Below are positions 40,531 through 48,044 of a stretch of 48,044 nt of DNA, in pieces. This DNA comes from Candidatus Sedimenticola endophacoides. GTDB taxonomy: Bacteria > Pseudomonadota > Gammaproteobacteria > Chromatiales > Chromatiaceae. Under the pieces are notes generated by a model, which saw only the letters and a list, made by a program, of their open reading frames with translations, ran no database searches and was not told the origin of the DNA. Positions within the stretch are counted from its first letter, which is position 1; each line of letters starts with the position of its first letter. The stretch is taken from contig PQCP01000107.1 of assembly GCA_003062205.1 (NCBI GenBank), forward strand, positions 1 to 48,044, read 5' to 3'. The translations under genes and the position numbers were made by a program.

Positions 40531-43194
40531 ATGAGTGATGTAACCGTTAAACAGCTCGCTGCCGATGTCGGGATTCCGGTCGAGCGTCTGCTGAAGCAGC
40601 TTGCCGAGGCGGGTGTGGACAAGGTCGGCGACGAGGACAACATCAGCGACGACGAGAAGATGAGGCTGCTGGCGCACCTGCGCGAGAGCCACGGCAAGGC
40701 GGTCGGCGCGGCAGCGTCCGGTTCACCGAAGAAGATTACCCTCAAGCGCAAGACGGTGAGTGAGCTGCGCCAGCCCGCGGCGACCCCGCGCGCCGCCGCC
40801 GGCCGGGCCGGTGTGCCACGTGGGCCGGCCAAGACCGTGAGCGTCGAGGTGCGGCGCAAGCGCACCTATGTGAAGCGCAGCGAGGTGGTCGAGGACGAGG
40901 CCAAGGTCAAGGACGCCCAGGAGGCGCAACGCGCCCTGGATGCACAGGCCGAGGAGCAGCGCCAGCGCGAGGCAGAGGCCGAGGCGCGGCGCGCGGCGGA
41001 AGAGGCCCGGCGTCTCTCCGAGGAGGAGGCCAAGCAGCGGCAGCAGGAGGAGCGCCAGCGCCACGCCGAGGAGGAGCGCAAGCGCCAGGAGGCCGAGGAG
41101 CGCGAGCGCCGCGAGGAGGAGCAGCGCCTCAAGCGTGAGGAGGAAGATCGCCAGCGCCTGGAGCAGGAGGAGCTACGCCGCCAGGGGGAGAAGGCGCGCG
41201 CTGCCCCCGCCACTGCCCCGGACGAAGCCGCCGGCAAGAAGAAGGCCGAGCGCGGCACGCCGGAGAAGAAGGAGGGGCGCGCCAAGGGCAAGGGCGGACG
41301 CAAGGAGCAGTTGCATGTGGCGACCGACAAGCGCGGACGGCGCGCCAAGGGCGGCAGGGGACGCAGCTCCAGGGGGCAGCCGGGCATCTCCCAGGGCGAT
41401 GCCCAGCACGGCTTTCAGCGGCCCACCGCGCCGGTCGTGCATGAGGTGGAGGTCGGCGAGAGCATTGTCGTCGCCGATCTGGCCCAGAAGATGTCGGTCA
41501 AGGCCGCCGCGGTGATCAAGGAACTGATGAAGATGGGGATGATGGTGACCATCAATCAGCCCCTGGACCATGATACCGCAGTGCTGGTGGTCGAGGAGAT
41601 GGGCCACAAGGCGGTCGCCCTCAGGGAGTCGAGCATCGAGGACGAGGTGATGAGCGCCCTGGAGGCCCAGGGGGGCGAGCAGCAGTCGCGCGCGCCGGTG
41701 GTCACCATCATGGGCCACGTTGATCACGGCAAGACCTCGCTGCTGGACCACATCCGCGAGACCCGCGTGGCGGCCGGTGAGGCCGGGGGCATCACCCAAC
41801 ACATCGGCGCCTACCACGTGGAGACCGGCCACGGCATGATCTCCTTCCTCGACACCCCGGGCCACGCCGCCTTTTCGGCGATGCGCGCACGCGGTGCCCA
41901 GGCCACCGACATCGTGGTCATCGTGGTGGCGGCGGACGACGGGGTCATGCCCCAGACTGTGGAGGCGATCCAGCACTCACGCGCGGCGAACGTGCCGATC
42001 ATCATCGCCATCAATAAGATGGACAAGCCCGATGCCAACCCGGACCGGGTGATCCAGGAGCTGAGCCAGCACGAGGTGATCCCCGAGGATTGGGGTGGTG
42101 AGCATCAGTTTGTCAAGGTGTCGGCCAAGACCGGCTCCGGTGTCGAAGATCTGCTCGACGCCATCCTGCTGCAGGCCGAGGTGCTGGAGCTGACGGCGGT
42201 GGTCGACGGGCCGGCCCGAGGCATCGTCGTTGAGTCGAGTCTGGACAAGGGACGTGGCCCGGTGGCCACGGTACTGGTTCAGTCCGGAACCCTGAACAAG
42301 GGTGACATGCTCGTCAGTGGCCAGGAGTTCGGCCGCGTCAAGGCGATGCTCGATGAAAACCGCCACCAGGTGAAGAGCGCCGGGCCTTCGATCCCGGTCG
42401 AGGTGCTGGGGCTGTCGGGCGTGCCGAGCGCCGGTGATGACGTGATGGTGGTCGCCGATGAGCGCAAGGCGCGCGAGCTGGCCTCGATGCGTCAGGATAA
42501 GAACCGTGACAGCCGTCTCGCCGCCCAGAAGGCGGCCAAGATGGACGAGTTCTTCGCCTCCATGTCGGAGGGAGAGGTCAACTACATCAACCTGATCGTC
42601 AAGGCGGATGTGCAGGGCAGTGTCGAGGCCCTGAAGGAGTCGCTGGTGAAGATCAGCGCCGACAACATCAAGGTCAAGATCGTCGCCGCCGGGGTGGGCG
42701 GTATCAACGAGTCGGATGTCAATCTGGCCACCACCTCCGGTGCCTTCATCATCGGCTTCAATGTGCGTGCCGACGCCACTGCCCGTCGGGTGGCGGAGGA
42801 GCAGGGGGTCGATATCCGTTACTACAGCATCATCTACGAGATCATGGATGATGTGAAAAAGGCGATCTCCGGCATGCTCAGCCCCGAGGTGCGCGAGGAG
42901 TTCATCGGTCTGGCAGAGGTGCGCGATGTGTTCCGCTCCTCCAAGATCGGTGCCATCGCCGGCTGCATGATCATCGAGGGCGTGGTGAGGCGCAACAACC
43001 CGATCCGCGTATTGCGCGACAACGTGGTGATCTACGAAGGGGCGTTGGAGTCACTGCGCAGGCACAAGGATGATGTCAACGAGGTGAAATCGGGTACCGA
43101 GTGCGGTATCGGCGTGAAGAACTACAATGACGTGAAGGTCGGCGATCAGATCGAATGTTTCGAGCGCATTGAAGTTGCGCGCAAGGTCGACTGA
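40531..43194 (+). CDS. infB: Translation initiation factor IF-2
   Basis: GTPase that places initiator tRNA on the 30S subunit and promotes subunit joining. 887 residues, full length. The N-terminal IF2-associated domain ([20 protein letters not shown]) is followed by a highly charged Glu/Arg/Gln helix (about 115-235) and a basic Lys/Gly linker. The G domain has GHVDHGKTS (395-403), DTPGHAAF and [10 protein letters not shown]. Domains II, III and IV with the fMet-tRNA-binding C-terminal barrel follow. GGAGGT precedes ATG. Its stop overlaps rbfA in TGATG. Confidence 0.97.
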   Translation: MSDVTVKQLAADVGIPVERLLKQLAEAGVDKVGDEDNISDDEKMRLLAHLRESHGKAVGAAASGSPKKITLKRKTVSELRQPAATPRAAAGRAGVPRGPAKTVSVEVRRKRTYVKRSEVVEDEAKVKDAQEAQRALDAQAEEQRQREAEAEARRAAEEARRLSEEEAKQRQQEERQRHAEEERKRQEAEERERREEEQRLKREEEDRQRLEQEELRRQGEKARAAPATAPDEAAGKKKAERGTPEKKEGRAKGKGGRKEQLHVATDKRGRRAKGGRGRSSRGQPGISQGDAQHGFQRPTAPVVHEVEVGESIVVADLAQKMSVKAAAVIKELMKMGMMVTINQPLDHDTAVLVVEEMGHKAVALRESSIEDEVMSALEAQGGEQQSRAPVVTIMGHVDHGKTSLLDHIRETRVAAGEAGGITQHIGAYHVETGHGMISFLDTPGHAAFSAMRARGAQATDIVVIVVAADDGVMPQTVEAIQHSRAANVPIIIAINKMDKPDANPDRVIQELSQHEVIPEDWGGEHQFVKVSAKTGSGVEDLLDAILLQAEVLELTAVVDGPARGIVVESSLDKGRGPVATVLVQSGTLNKGDMLVSGQEFGRVKAMLDENRHQVKSAGPSIPVEVLGLSGVPSAGDDVMVVADERKARELASMRQDKNRDSRLAAQKAAKMDEFFASMSEGEVNYINLIVKADVQGSVEALKESLVKISADNIKVKIVAAGVGGINESDVNLATTSGAFIIGFNVRADATARRVAEEQGVDIRYYSIIYEIMDDVKKAISGMLSPEVREEFIGLAEVRDVFRSSKIGAIAGCMIIEGVVRRNNPIRVLRDNVVIYEGALESLRRHKDDVNEVKSGTECGIGVKNYNDVKVGDQIECFERIEVARKVD

Positions 43195-43562
43195 TGGCCC
43201 GCGAGTTCAAACGCACCGACCGGGTGGGATCCCAGATGCAGAAGGAGCTGGGCGAGTTGATCCGCACCCGCCTGGAGAGTTCGCGCCTGGGCATGATCAC
43301 CATCCAGGAGGTGCGGGTGGCGCGCGACTTCTCCCACGCCAAGGTCTACTTCACCACCCTGGGTGGTCAGTTGGATGAGAAGCAGACCGAGAAGGCCCTC
43401 AAGGAGGCCGCGCCCGCACTGCGGCACGAGCTGGCGCGTCGGGTCAGGATGCGCACCATCCCCCAGCTCCACTTCGTCCATGACGAATCGGTGGGGCGGG
43501 GCGCCTCGCTCTCCAGCCTGATCGAGGAGGCGGTGGCGCGCGACAGCCACAAGCCGGAGTGA
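43194..43562 (+). CDS. rbfA: 30S ribosome-binding factor RbfA
   Basis: KH-fold factor for 16S rRNA 5' end maturation and cold adaptation. 122 residues. Family motifs are visible: FKRTDRVGSQMQKELGELIR, MITIQEVRVARDFSHAKVYF and RVRMRTIPQLHFVHDESVGR. It begins in the TGATG overlap with infB, so translation is coupled. A 101-base gap without clear signals separates it from truB. Confidence 0.96.
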   Translation: MAREFKRTDRVGSQMQKELGELIRTRLESSRLGMITIQEVRVARDFSHAKVYFTTLGGQLDEKQTEKALKEAAPALRHELARRVRMRTIPQLHFVHDESVGRGASLSSLIEEAVARDSHKPE

Positions 43563-43663
43563 GGCACATACCGGGTTTGTTGAACCGAAACAGGGCCGGT
43601 GCGCCGTACCGGGAGGTGGCGCGGTGTTCGGTCGTACAGAGTATGCGATTGGATTTTTAGCTT

Positions 43664-44569
43664 ATGGGTCGTCGTCCACGCGGTCGTGATGTGCAGGGTA
43701 TTCTGCTGCTCGACAAACCCCTCGGGGTCACTTCGAACAAGGCCCTGCAACGGGTCAAACAGATTTTTTTCGCCCGCAAGGCGGGGCATACCGGCAGTCT
43801 CGATCCCGAGGCGGGGGGCTTGCTGCCGATCTGCTTCGGCGGCGCCACCAAGGTTTCGGCTTATCTGCTCGATGCCGATAAGCGCTACTGGGTGCGGGTC
43901 AGGCTGGGAGAGACCACCACCACCGCCGATGCCGAGGGCGAGCTGCTGCGGACCCGTCCCGTCGAGGGGGTCACCGAGGCCCTGCTGGGTGACGCGCTGG
44001 CGCGCTTCCGGGGGGAGATTCAGCAGATCCCGCCCATGTACTCAGCCCTCAAGCACCAGGGCGAGCGCCTCTACAAGCTGGCCCGCGAGGGGGTGGAGGT
44101 GGAGCGCAAGCCCCGCACCATAACCATTTATGAACTGAAGCTGCTCGCCTGGGAGAGCCCCCACCTGGAACTGGAGGTGCGCTGTTCCAAGGGCACCTAC
44201 ATCCGCACCCTGGCCGAGGATATCGGCGAGGTGCTCGGTTGCGGGGCTCATGTGGCGGCGCTGCGGCGCACCGGTCTCGGCCCCTACCGGGAGGCCGACA
44301 TGGTCACCATGGAGCGGATCGAGGCGGCCGCCCGCGAGGGTAACGAGGCCCTGGATGCCCTGCTGCTCGGGGTCGACAGCGCCCTCGGCCACTGGCCACA
44401 GGTGCGCCTTACCGCCGACAGCGCCTTCTATCTCGGGCAGGGACAGGCGGTGTTGGTGCCCAACGCCCCCACCGGCGGGCCTGTGCGCATCTACGATCCC
44501 AACGGACGCTTTCTCGGTATCGGCGAGATCCTGGACGATGGGCGGGTGGCGCCACGGCGCATGATTTGA
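43664..44569 (+). CDS. truB: tRNA pseudouridine-55 synthase TruB
   Basis: Makes pseudouridine 55 in the T loop of tRNAs and also acts as a tRNA chaperone. 301 residues. Opening [20 protein letters not shown], the catalytic Asp47 in [40 protein letters not shown] and [20 protein letters not shown] are present, with a C-terminal PUA-like domain. The residues after the catalytic Asp read PEAGG where most TruB proteins have PLATG; the nucleotides at this place are unambiguous in this sequence. rpsO follows after 216 bases. Confidence 0.96.
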   Translation: MGRRPRGRDVQGILLLDKPLGVTSNKALQRVKQIFFARKAGHTGSLDPEAGGLLPICFGGATKVSAYLLDADKRYWVRVRLGETTTTADAEGELLRTRPVEGVTEALLGDALARFRGEIQQIPPMYSALKHQGERLYKLAREGVEVERKPRTITIYELKLLAWESPHLELEVRCSKGTYIRTLAEDIGEVLGCGAHVAALRRTGLGPYREADMVTMERIEAAAREGNEALDALLLGVDSALGHWPQVRLTADSAFYLGQGQAVLVPNAPTGGPVRIYDPNGRFLGIGEILDDGRVAPRRMI

Positions 44570-44620
44570 CGCGAAGCGGTGTGCCCTGGCGGCCGGACCG
44601 GCCTCCATCCGAGGAGAAAT

Positions 44621-44649
44621 TTGATTGGATGGTGAAAAACCATCATAAT
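44621..44649 (+). promoter_or_regulatory. Likely rpsO promoter
   Basis: TTGATT (44621-44626), a 17-base spacer and CATAAT (44644-44649), inside the truB-rpsO gap. A hairpin GATGGT/ACCATC overlaps the spacer. E. coli also has a separate rpsO promoter. Confidence 0.5.
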
Positions 44650-44721
44650 TCACGGCCTTATCGATCCCGGGCGGCAATGTCGGCTGCGCGGGTATCGTGA
44701 ACCGCCCCGCGAGGGGTCTGC

Positions 44722-44754
44722 CGTCATCCGCTGAACTCATATCGGCGTATGACG
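44722..44754 (+). promoter_or_regulatory. Stem-loop in the rpsO leader, candidate S15 autoregulatory site
   Basis: CGTCAT (44722-44727) pairs with ATGACG (44749-44754) about 30 bases before the rpsO ATG. Many bacteria carry S15-binding leader structures here, but these differ widely between lineages and I cannot match this one to a known class. Confidence 0.35.
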
Positions 44755-44785
44755 AACTTATTGATATTTATGAGGAATCAAGACA

Positions 44786-45055
44786 ATGGCAATTTCTGCT
44801 GAACAGAAGAAGACGATCGTTGGCGAGTATGGCAAGAGCGAGGGCGACACCGGCAGCCCCGAGGTGCAGGTGGCCCTGCTGACCGCCCGGATCAACGATC
44901 TCACCGAACACTTTGCCGATCATAAGCACGATCACCACTCCCGCCGTGGCCTGGTGCGCATGGTCAACTCCCGCCGCAAACTGCTGGACTACGTCAAGTC
45001 CAAGGATGTCGAGCGCTATCGTGATCTGATCAAGCGCCTCGGCTTGCGTCGTTAA
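44786..45055 (+). CDS. rpsO: 30S ribosomal protein S15
   Basis: 89 residues, the universal S15 length. It binds the central domain of 16S rRNA early in assembly. The four-helix protein shows [40 protein letters not shown] and [20 protein letters not shown], ending KRLGLRR. ATG at 44786 has GAGGAATC upstream. It is followed by pnp after 38 bases, the conserved rpsO-pnp pair. Confidence 0.98.
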   Translation: MAISAEQKKTIVGEYGKSEGDTGSPEVQVALLTARINDLTEHFADHKHDHHSRRGLVRMVNSRRKLLDYVKSKDVERYRDLIKRLGLRR

Positions 45056-45093
45056 CCCGCTGGTATCAAGCCAACCTTTAGAAGGACACTACA

Positions 45094-47184
45094 GTGACCC
45101 CCATAAAGAAAGTATTTCAATACGGCGAGCATACCGTCACCCTGGAAACCGGCGAGATCGCCCGTCAGGCCGACGGCGCGATCATGATCGACATGGACGG
45201 CACCGTGGTGCAGTGCACGGTTGTCGGTTCCAAGGACGCGATGGAAGGCCGCGATTTCTTCCCGCTGACGGTCGATTATCAGGAGAAGACCTACGCCGCA
45301 GGCGTCATCCCCGGCGGTTTCTTCCGCCGCGAGGGTCGTCCCTCCGAGAAGGAGATCCTCACCTGCCGCCTCATCGACCGGCCGATCCGCCCGCTGTTTC
45401 CCAAGGGGTTCACCAACGAGGTGCAGGTCATCTGTACCGTCATGTCCCTCAACCCCGCAGTCGATCCGGAGATCCCGGCGCTGCTCGGCGTCTCCGCCGC
45501 GCTCTCCATCTCCGGGCTGCCGTTCCAGGGCCCCATCGGCGCCGCCCGCGTCGGTTACAAGGACGGCCAGTACCTGCTCAACCAGGAGGGGACCGGACTG
45601 GGTGAGGTATCCGACCTTGATCTGGTGGTCGCCGGTACCGACCAGGCCGTGCTGATGGTCGAGTCGGAGGCCCGTGGGCTCTCCGAAGAGGTGATGCTGG
45701 GTGCCGTGCTGTTTGGTCACGAACAGATGCAGGTGGCGATCCAGGCGATCCGCGAGCTGGCGGCCGAGGTCGGCAGGCCGGTGATGGAGTTCAACCCCCC
45801 GGTGGAGAACCAGGACCTGAGCGAGGCGGTGGCGGCAGTGGCCGCCGATGCCCTGACCGGGGCCTACACCATCGCCGACAAGATGGAGCGCTATGGGCGC
45901 ATCGACGCCATCGTCGCCGAGGTGGTGGAAAAGCTGTGCGGCGGCGATGACTCCGCCTTCGGCGAGGGTGAGGTGCGCGGTGCCATCGACAAGCTGAAGA
46001 AGCGGGTGGTGCGCGGGCGTATCCTGGCCGGTGAGCCGCGCATCGACGGCCGTGACACCCGCACCGTGCGTCCCATCAGCGTGCGCACCGGGGTGCTGCC
46101 CCGGACCCACGGCTCCGCCCTGTTCACCCGTGGCGAGACCCAGGCCCTGGTGGTGACCACCCTCGGCACCGAGCGCGATTCGCAGATCATCGACGCCCTC
46201 TCCGGCTCCTACCGCGAACCGTTCATGCTGCACTACAACTTTCCGCCCTTCTGCGTGGGCGAGACCGGCCGCGTGGGCAGCCCCAAGCGGCGCGAGATCG
46301 GCCATGGCCGCCTCGCCAAGCGCGGTGTGCTCGCCTGCATGCCGAGCCTGGAAGAGTTCTCCTACTCGATCCGTGTGGTCTCCGAGATCACCGAGTCCAA
46401 CGGCTCCAGCTCCATGGCCTCGGTCTGCGGCACCTCGCTGTCGCTGATGGATGCCGGGGTCCCGGTCAAGGCGCCGGTGGCCGGCGTGGCCATGGGCCTG
46501 ATCAAGGAGGGCGACGAGTTCGCCGTGCTGACCGACATCCTGGGCGACGAGGACCACCTCGGCGACATGGACTTCAAGGTGGCGGGAACCGCCGATGGCA
46601 TCAACGCCCTGCAGATGGATATCAAGATCGACGGCATCACCCGGGAGATCATGCAGATCGCCCTGGATCAGGCCAAAGAGGGCCGCATCCACATCCTGGG
46701 CGAGATGAACAAGGCCATCTCCGAGCCCCGCGCCGAGATGTCCGAGCACGCCCCGCGCATCATCACCATCAAGATCGACCCCGACAAGATCCGCGACGTG
46801 ATCGGCAAGGGTGGTGTCACCATCCGTTCCATCACCGAAGAGACCGGAGCCACCGTCGATGTGACCGACGACGGCATGGTCAAGATCTTCTCCGTCGACA
46901 AGGCGGCGGGCGAGGAGGCCAAGAAACGCATCGAGCTGATCACCGCCGACGTGGAGGTGGGCGCGATCTACGAGGGCAAGGTCGCCCGCTTGATGGACTT
47001 CGGCGCCTTCGTCACCATCCTGCCCGGCCGCGACGGTCTGGTGCACATCTCCCAGATCTGCGAGGAGCGGGTCGAGAAGGTCAGCGACAAACTGTCCGAG
47101 GGTGATGTGGTGAGGGTCAAGGTGCTGGAGGTCGACAAGCAGGGGCGTGTGCGCCTGAGCATGAAGGCCGTCGGCAAGGATTGA
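45094..47184 (+). CDS. pnp: Polyribonucleotide nucleotidyltransferase (PNPase)
   Basis: 3'-5' phosphorolytic exoribonuclease of the RNA degradosome; it forms a ring-shaped trimer. 696 residues. Two RNase PH domains (about 1-225 and 310-540) flank a helical domain. The second carries the [12 protein letters not shown]-independent catalytic region with [16 protein letters not shown]. The KH domain ([18 protein letters not shown]) and S1 domain ([20 protein letters not shown]) complete the protein. GTG at 45094 is the start, with GAAGGA just upstream. It ends the housekeeping block. Confidence 0.97.
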   Translation: MTPIKKVFQYGEHTVTLETGEIARQADGAIMIDMDGTVVQCTVVGSKDAMEGRDFFPLTVDYQEKTYAAGVIPGGFFRREGRPSEKEILTCRLIDRPIRPLFPKGFTNEVQVICTVMSLNPAVDPEIPALLGVSAALSISGLPFQGPIGAARVGYKDGQYLLNQEGTGLGEVSDLDLVVAGTDQAVLMVESEARGLSEEVMLGAVLFGHEQMQVAIQAIRELAAEVGRPVMEFNPPVENQDLSEAVAAVAADALTGAYTIADKMERYGRIDAIVAEVVEKLCGGDDSAFGEGEVRGAIDKLKKRVVRGRILAGEPRIDGRDTRTVRPISVRTGVLPRTHGSALFTRGETQALVVTTLGTERDSQIIDALSGSYREPFMLHYNFPPFCVGETGRVGSPKRREIGHGRLAKRGVLACMPSLEEFSYSIRVVSEITESNGSSSMASVCGTSLSLMDAGVPVKAPVAGVAMGLIKEGDEFAVLTDILGDEDHLGDMDFKVAGTADGINALQMDIKIDGITREIMQIALDQAKEGRIHILGEMNKAISEPRAEMSEHAPRIITIKIDPDKIRDVIGKGGVTIRSITEETGATVDVTDDGMVKIFSVDKAAGEEAKKRIELITADVEVGAIYEGKVARLMDFGAFVTILPGRDGLVHISQICEERVEKVSDKLSEGDVVRVKVLEVDKQGRVRLSMKAVGKD

Positions 47185-47208
47185 GGTCCGCCGGACCGTA
47201 AACCCGGG

Positions 47209-47234
47209 AAAGGGGCCTTCGGGCCCCTTTTTTT
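47209..47234 (+). terminator. Intrinsic terminator after pnp
   Basis: GGGGCC-TTCG-GGCCCC has a stable UUCG loop, is flanked by AAA and followed by seven T. A clear operon end. A smaller inverted repeat GGTCC/GGACC lies just before it. Confidence 0.93.
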
Positions 47235-47350
47235 ATACCGTAAGCAATGGGATGGACTCCTCCCCACCCCTACGACAAACGGCGTCGAGGCGTCAGAATG
47301 GGAGCTGAACTAGCACCATTCACACGAAACAGATGAGGAGGAAGTCCACC
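47235..47350 (+). mobile_element. Probable left-end region of an IS110-family element
   Basis: The non-coding sequence between the pnp terminator and the IS110-type transposase start. The stretch TGGGATGGACTCCTCCCC near 47249 resembles the subterminal sequences of this family, but the exact boundary cannot be set. IS110 elements carry a bridge RNA in a non-coding end; 116 bases is short for a whole one. Confidence 0.4.
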
Positions 47351-47617
47351 ATGAAGATTAGCCACGTCGGAGTTGATATTGCAAAGTCCGTTTTCCAGAT
47401 CCACGCTGCCGATCGGCTGGGCAAGGCCCTGTGGCGGGTTAAGCTATCTCGCTCACAGTGGATCGACAAGCTGTGCGAGAAGGTACCGGCCACAGCCGTG
47501 ATCGCGATGGAGTCTTGTGCCGGCGCCCATCACTGGGCCAGGGTGCTGCAGGCGCGCGGTTACACGGTCAGGCTGATCGACGCACGTTTCGTCAAGCCCT
47601 ATGTCAAGAGCAACAAG
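47351..47617 (+). pseudogene. IS110-family transposase, 5' fragment
   Basis: 89 codons of a DEDD recombinase: GVDIAKSVFQIHAADRLGKA with the first catalytic Asp (Asp9), AMESCAGAHHWARVLQARGY with Glu54, and VRLIDARFVKPYVKSNK, which in intact members is followed directly by the two remaining acidic residues. Here repeat R starts at exactly that point, so the RuvC-like site is incomplete and the serine-containing C-terminal domain is missing. ATG at 47351 has the strong site GAGGAGGAAG upstream. The frame continues into R to a stop at 47771-47773, giving a non-native tail. Confidence 0.85.
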
Positions 47618-47916
47618 CAAGAGTGTCGCTACCTCGTGAAAGATTTTGGGACATCCCAGTCCCCAAAATCGACTCGCCAACGCGACAGCCGTTACTGCCC
47701 CGACCGTCCTGCGCTCATCACGACTCCGTCCCGCACATTGCAGCAAAGCTGCTCGTGCGCAACTCCGTCATGATGACCACAATGACTCTACGGCGTGTCG
47801 GATGCGCTATTTGTATGCCCTACGTCACTCCCTATCGGTCGTAACTGCGGCCATACAACCGCGCCTACGCCTATCGGGGACTAACCGCCTTCGCTTCGCT
47901 CTCCATGGCGGTTAGC
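47618..47916 (+). repeat. Repeat R, copy E (299 bp, plus orientation)
   Basis: Same sequence as copies B, C and D, 42 kb away from them and behind a different IS family. Its 5' flank is the IS110 transposase fragment; its 3' flank is the IS1380 right end. Again it is in the sense direction of the interrupted transposase. Confidence 0.96.
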
Positions 47917-48044
47917 GATGGACGCTACAACCCCGAAAAAATGATCGTCGCCCCGCTAACAGTTACCGGCCTGCCTAGTTCTCGGCTAATACCCTAGTCT
48001 GGTTGTACGGTATTTGTGGTCACCTAATGGTTTATGAAACATTC
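47917..48044 (+). mobile_element. IS1380-family right end, cut by the window edge
   Basis: Identical to 5664-5791; the last six bases of the terminal repeat are beyond the window. Since the left partner here is an IS110 fragment, this is a chimeric junction and not a simple IS copy. Confidence 0.75.

Noticed and set aside
40940-41515. Arg/Ser-rich frame within infB
   Set aside because: It is a frame-shifted reading of the Glu/Arg-rich helical region of IF-2.

Overview
This window is a chromosomal segment of a GC-rich gammaproteobacterium. The order carAB-greA-yhbY-rlmE-ftsH-folP-glmM-tpiA-secG-tRNA-Leu(GAG), then nuoA-N, then tRNA-fMet-rimP-nusA-infB-rbfA-truB-rpsO-pnp is the conserved gammaproteobacterial housekeeping block. 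The placement of the complex I operon between the Leu and fMet tRNA genes resembles Chromatiales/Xanthomonadales-type genomes rather than enterics. This is inference from gene order; no marker in the window fixes the genus.

Layout: (1) 1-2939 is a decayed edge: about 0.8 kb without a credible gene, the C-terminal remnant of a HlyD-type membrane fusion protein, and a response regulator with an HD-GYP domain whose extreme N-terminus is cut by a repeat. (2) 2941-5797 is a nest of insertion-sequence debris: four copies of a structured 299-bp repeat (here called R), three 5' fragments of an IS1380-family transposase, two copies of its right end, and an unidentified 272-bp segment (X), arranged as two near-identical 1,174-bp modules. 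(3) 5889-6590 is trmO. (4) 6634-10529 is a five-gene minus-strand operon: cnoX, a divergent DUF692 protein, a family 2 glycosyltransferase, a nucleosidase-like protein and a short-chain dehydrogenase. (5) 10809-23068 carries pyrimidine/arginine precursor synthesis (carAB), transcript cleavage (greA), ribosome biogenesis (yhbY, rlmE), membrane proteolysis (ftsH), folate (folP), cell-wall precursor (glmM), glycolysis (tpiA), secretion (secG) and tRNA-Leu. (6) 23258-37700 encodes the complete 14-subunit NADH:quinone oxidoreductase with separate nuoC and nuoD. (7) 38141-47184 is the initiator-tRNA/transcription-translation operon, closed by a strong terminator. (8) 47235-48044 is a truncated IS110-family transposase gene joined to a fifth R copy and an IS1380 right end, running off the window.

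The housekeeping blocks are ordinary and intact. The unexplained signal is repeat R: five essentially identical copies, three strong stem-loops, no convincing protein. In three copies it lies in the sense direction directly behind the 5' part of a transposase gene from two different IS families; in the two others it lies behind segment X. It behaves like a small non-autonomous element or structured RNA that lands in, or is carried by, IS elements. The rimP leader, with a promoter followed by two tandem intrinsic terminators, is the best regulatory candidate.
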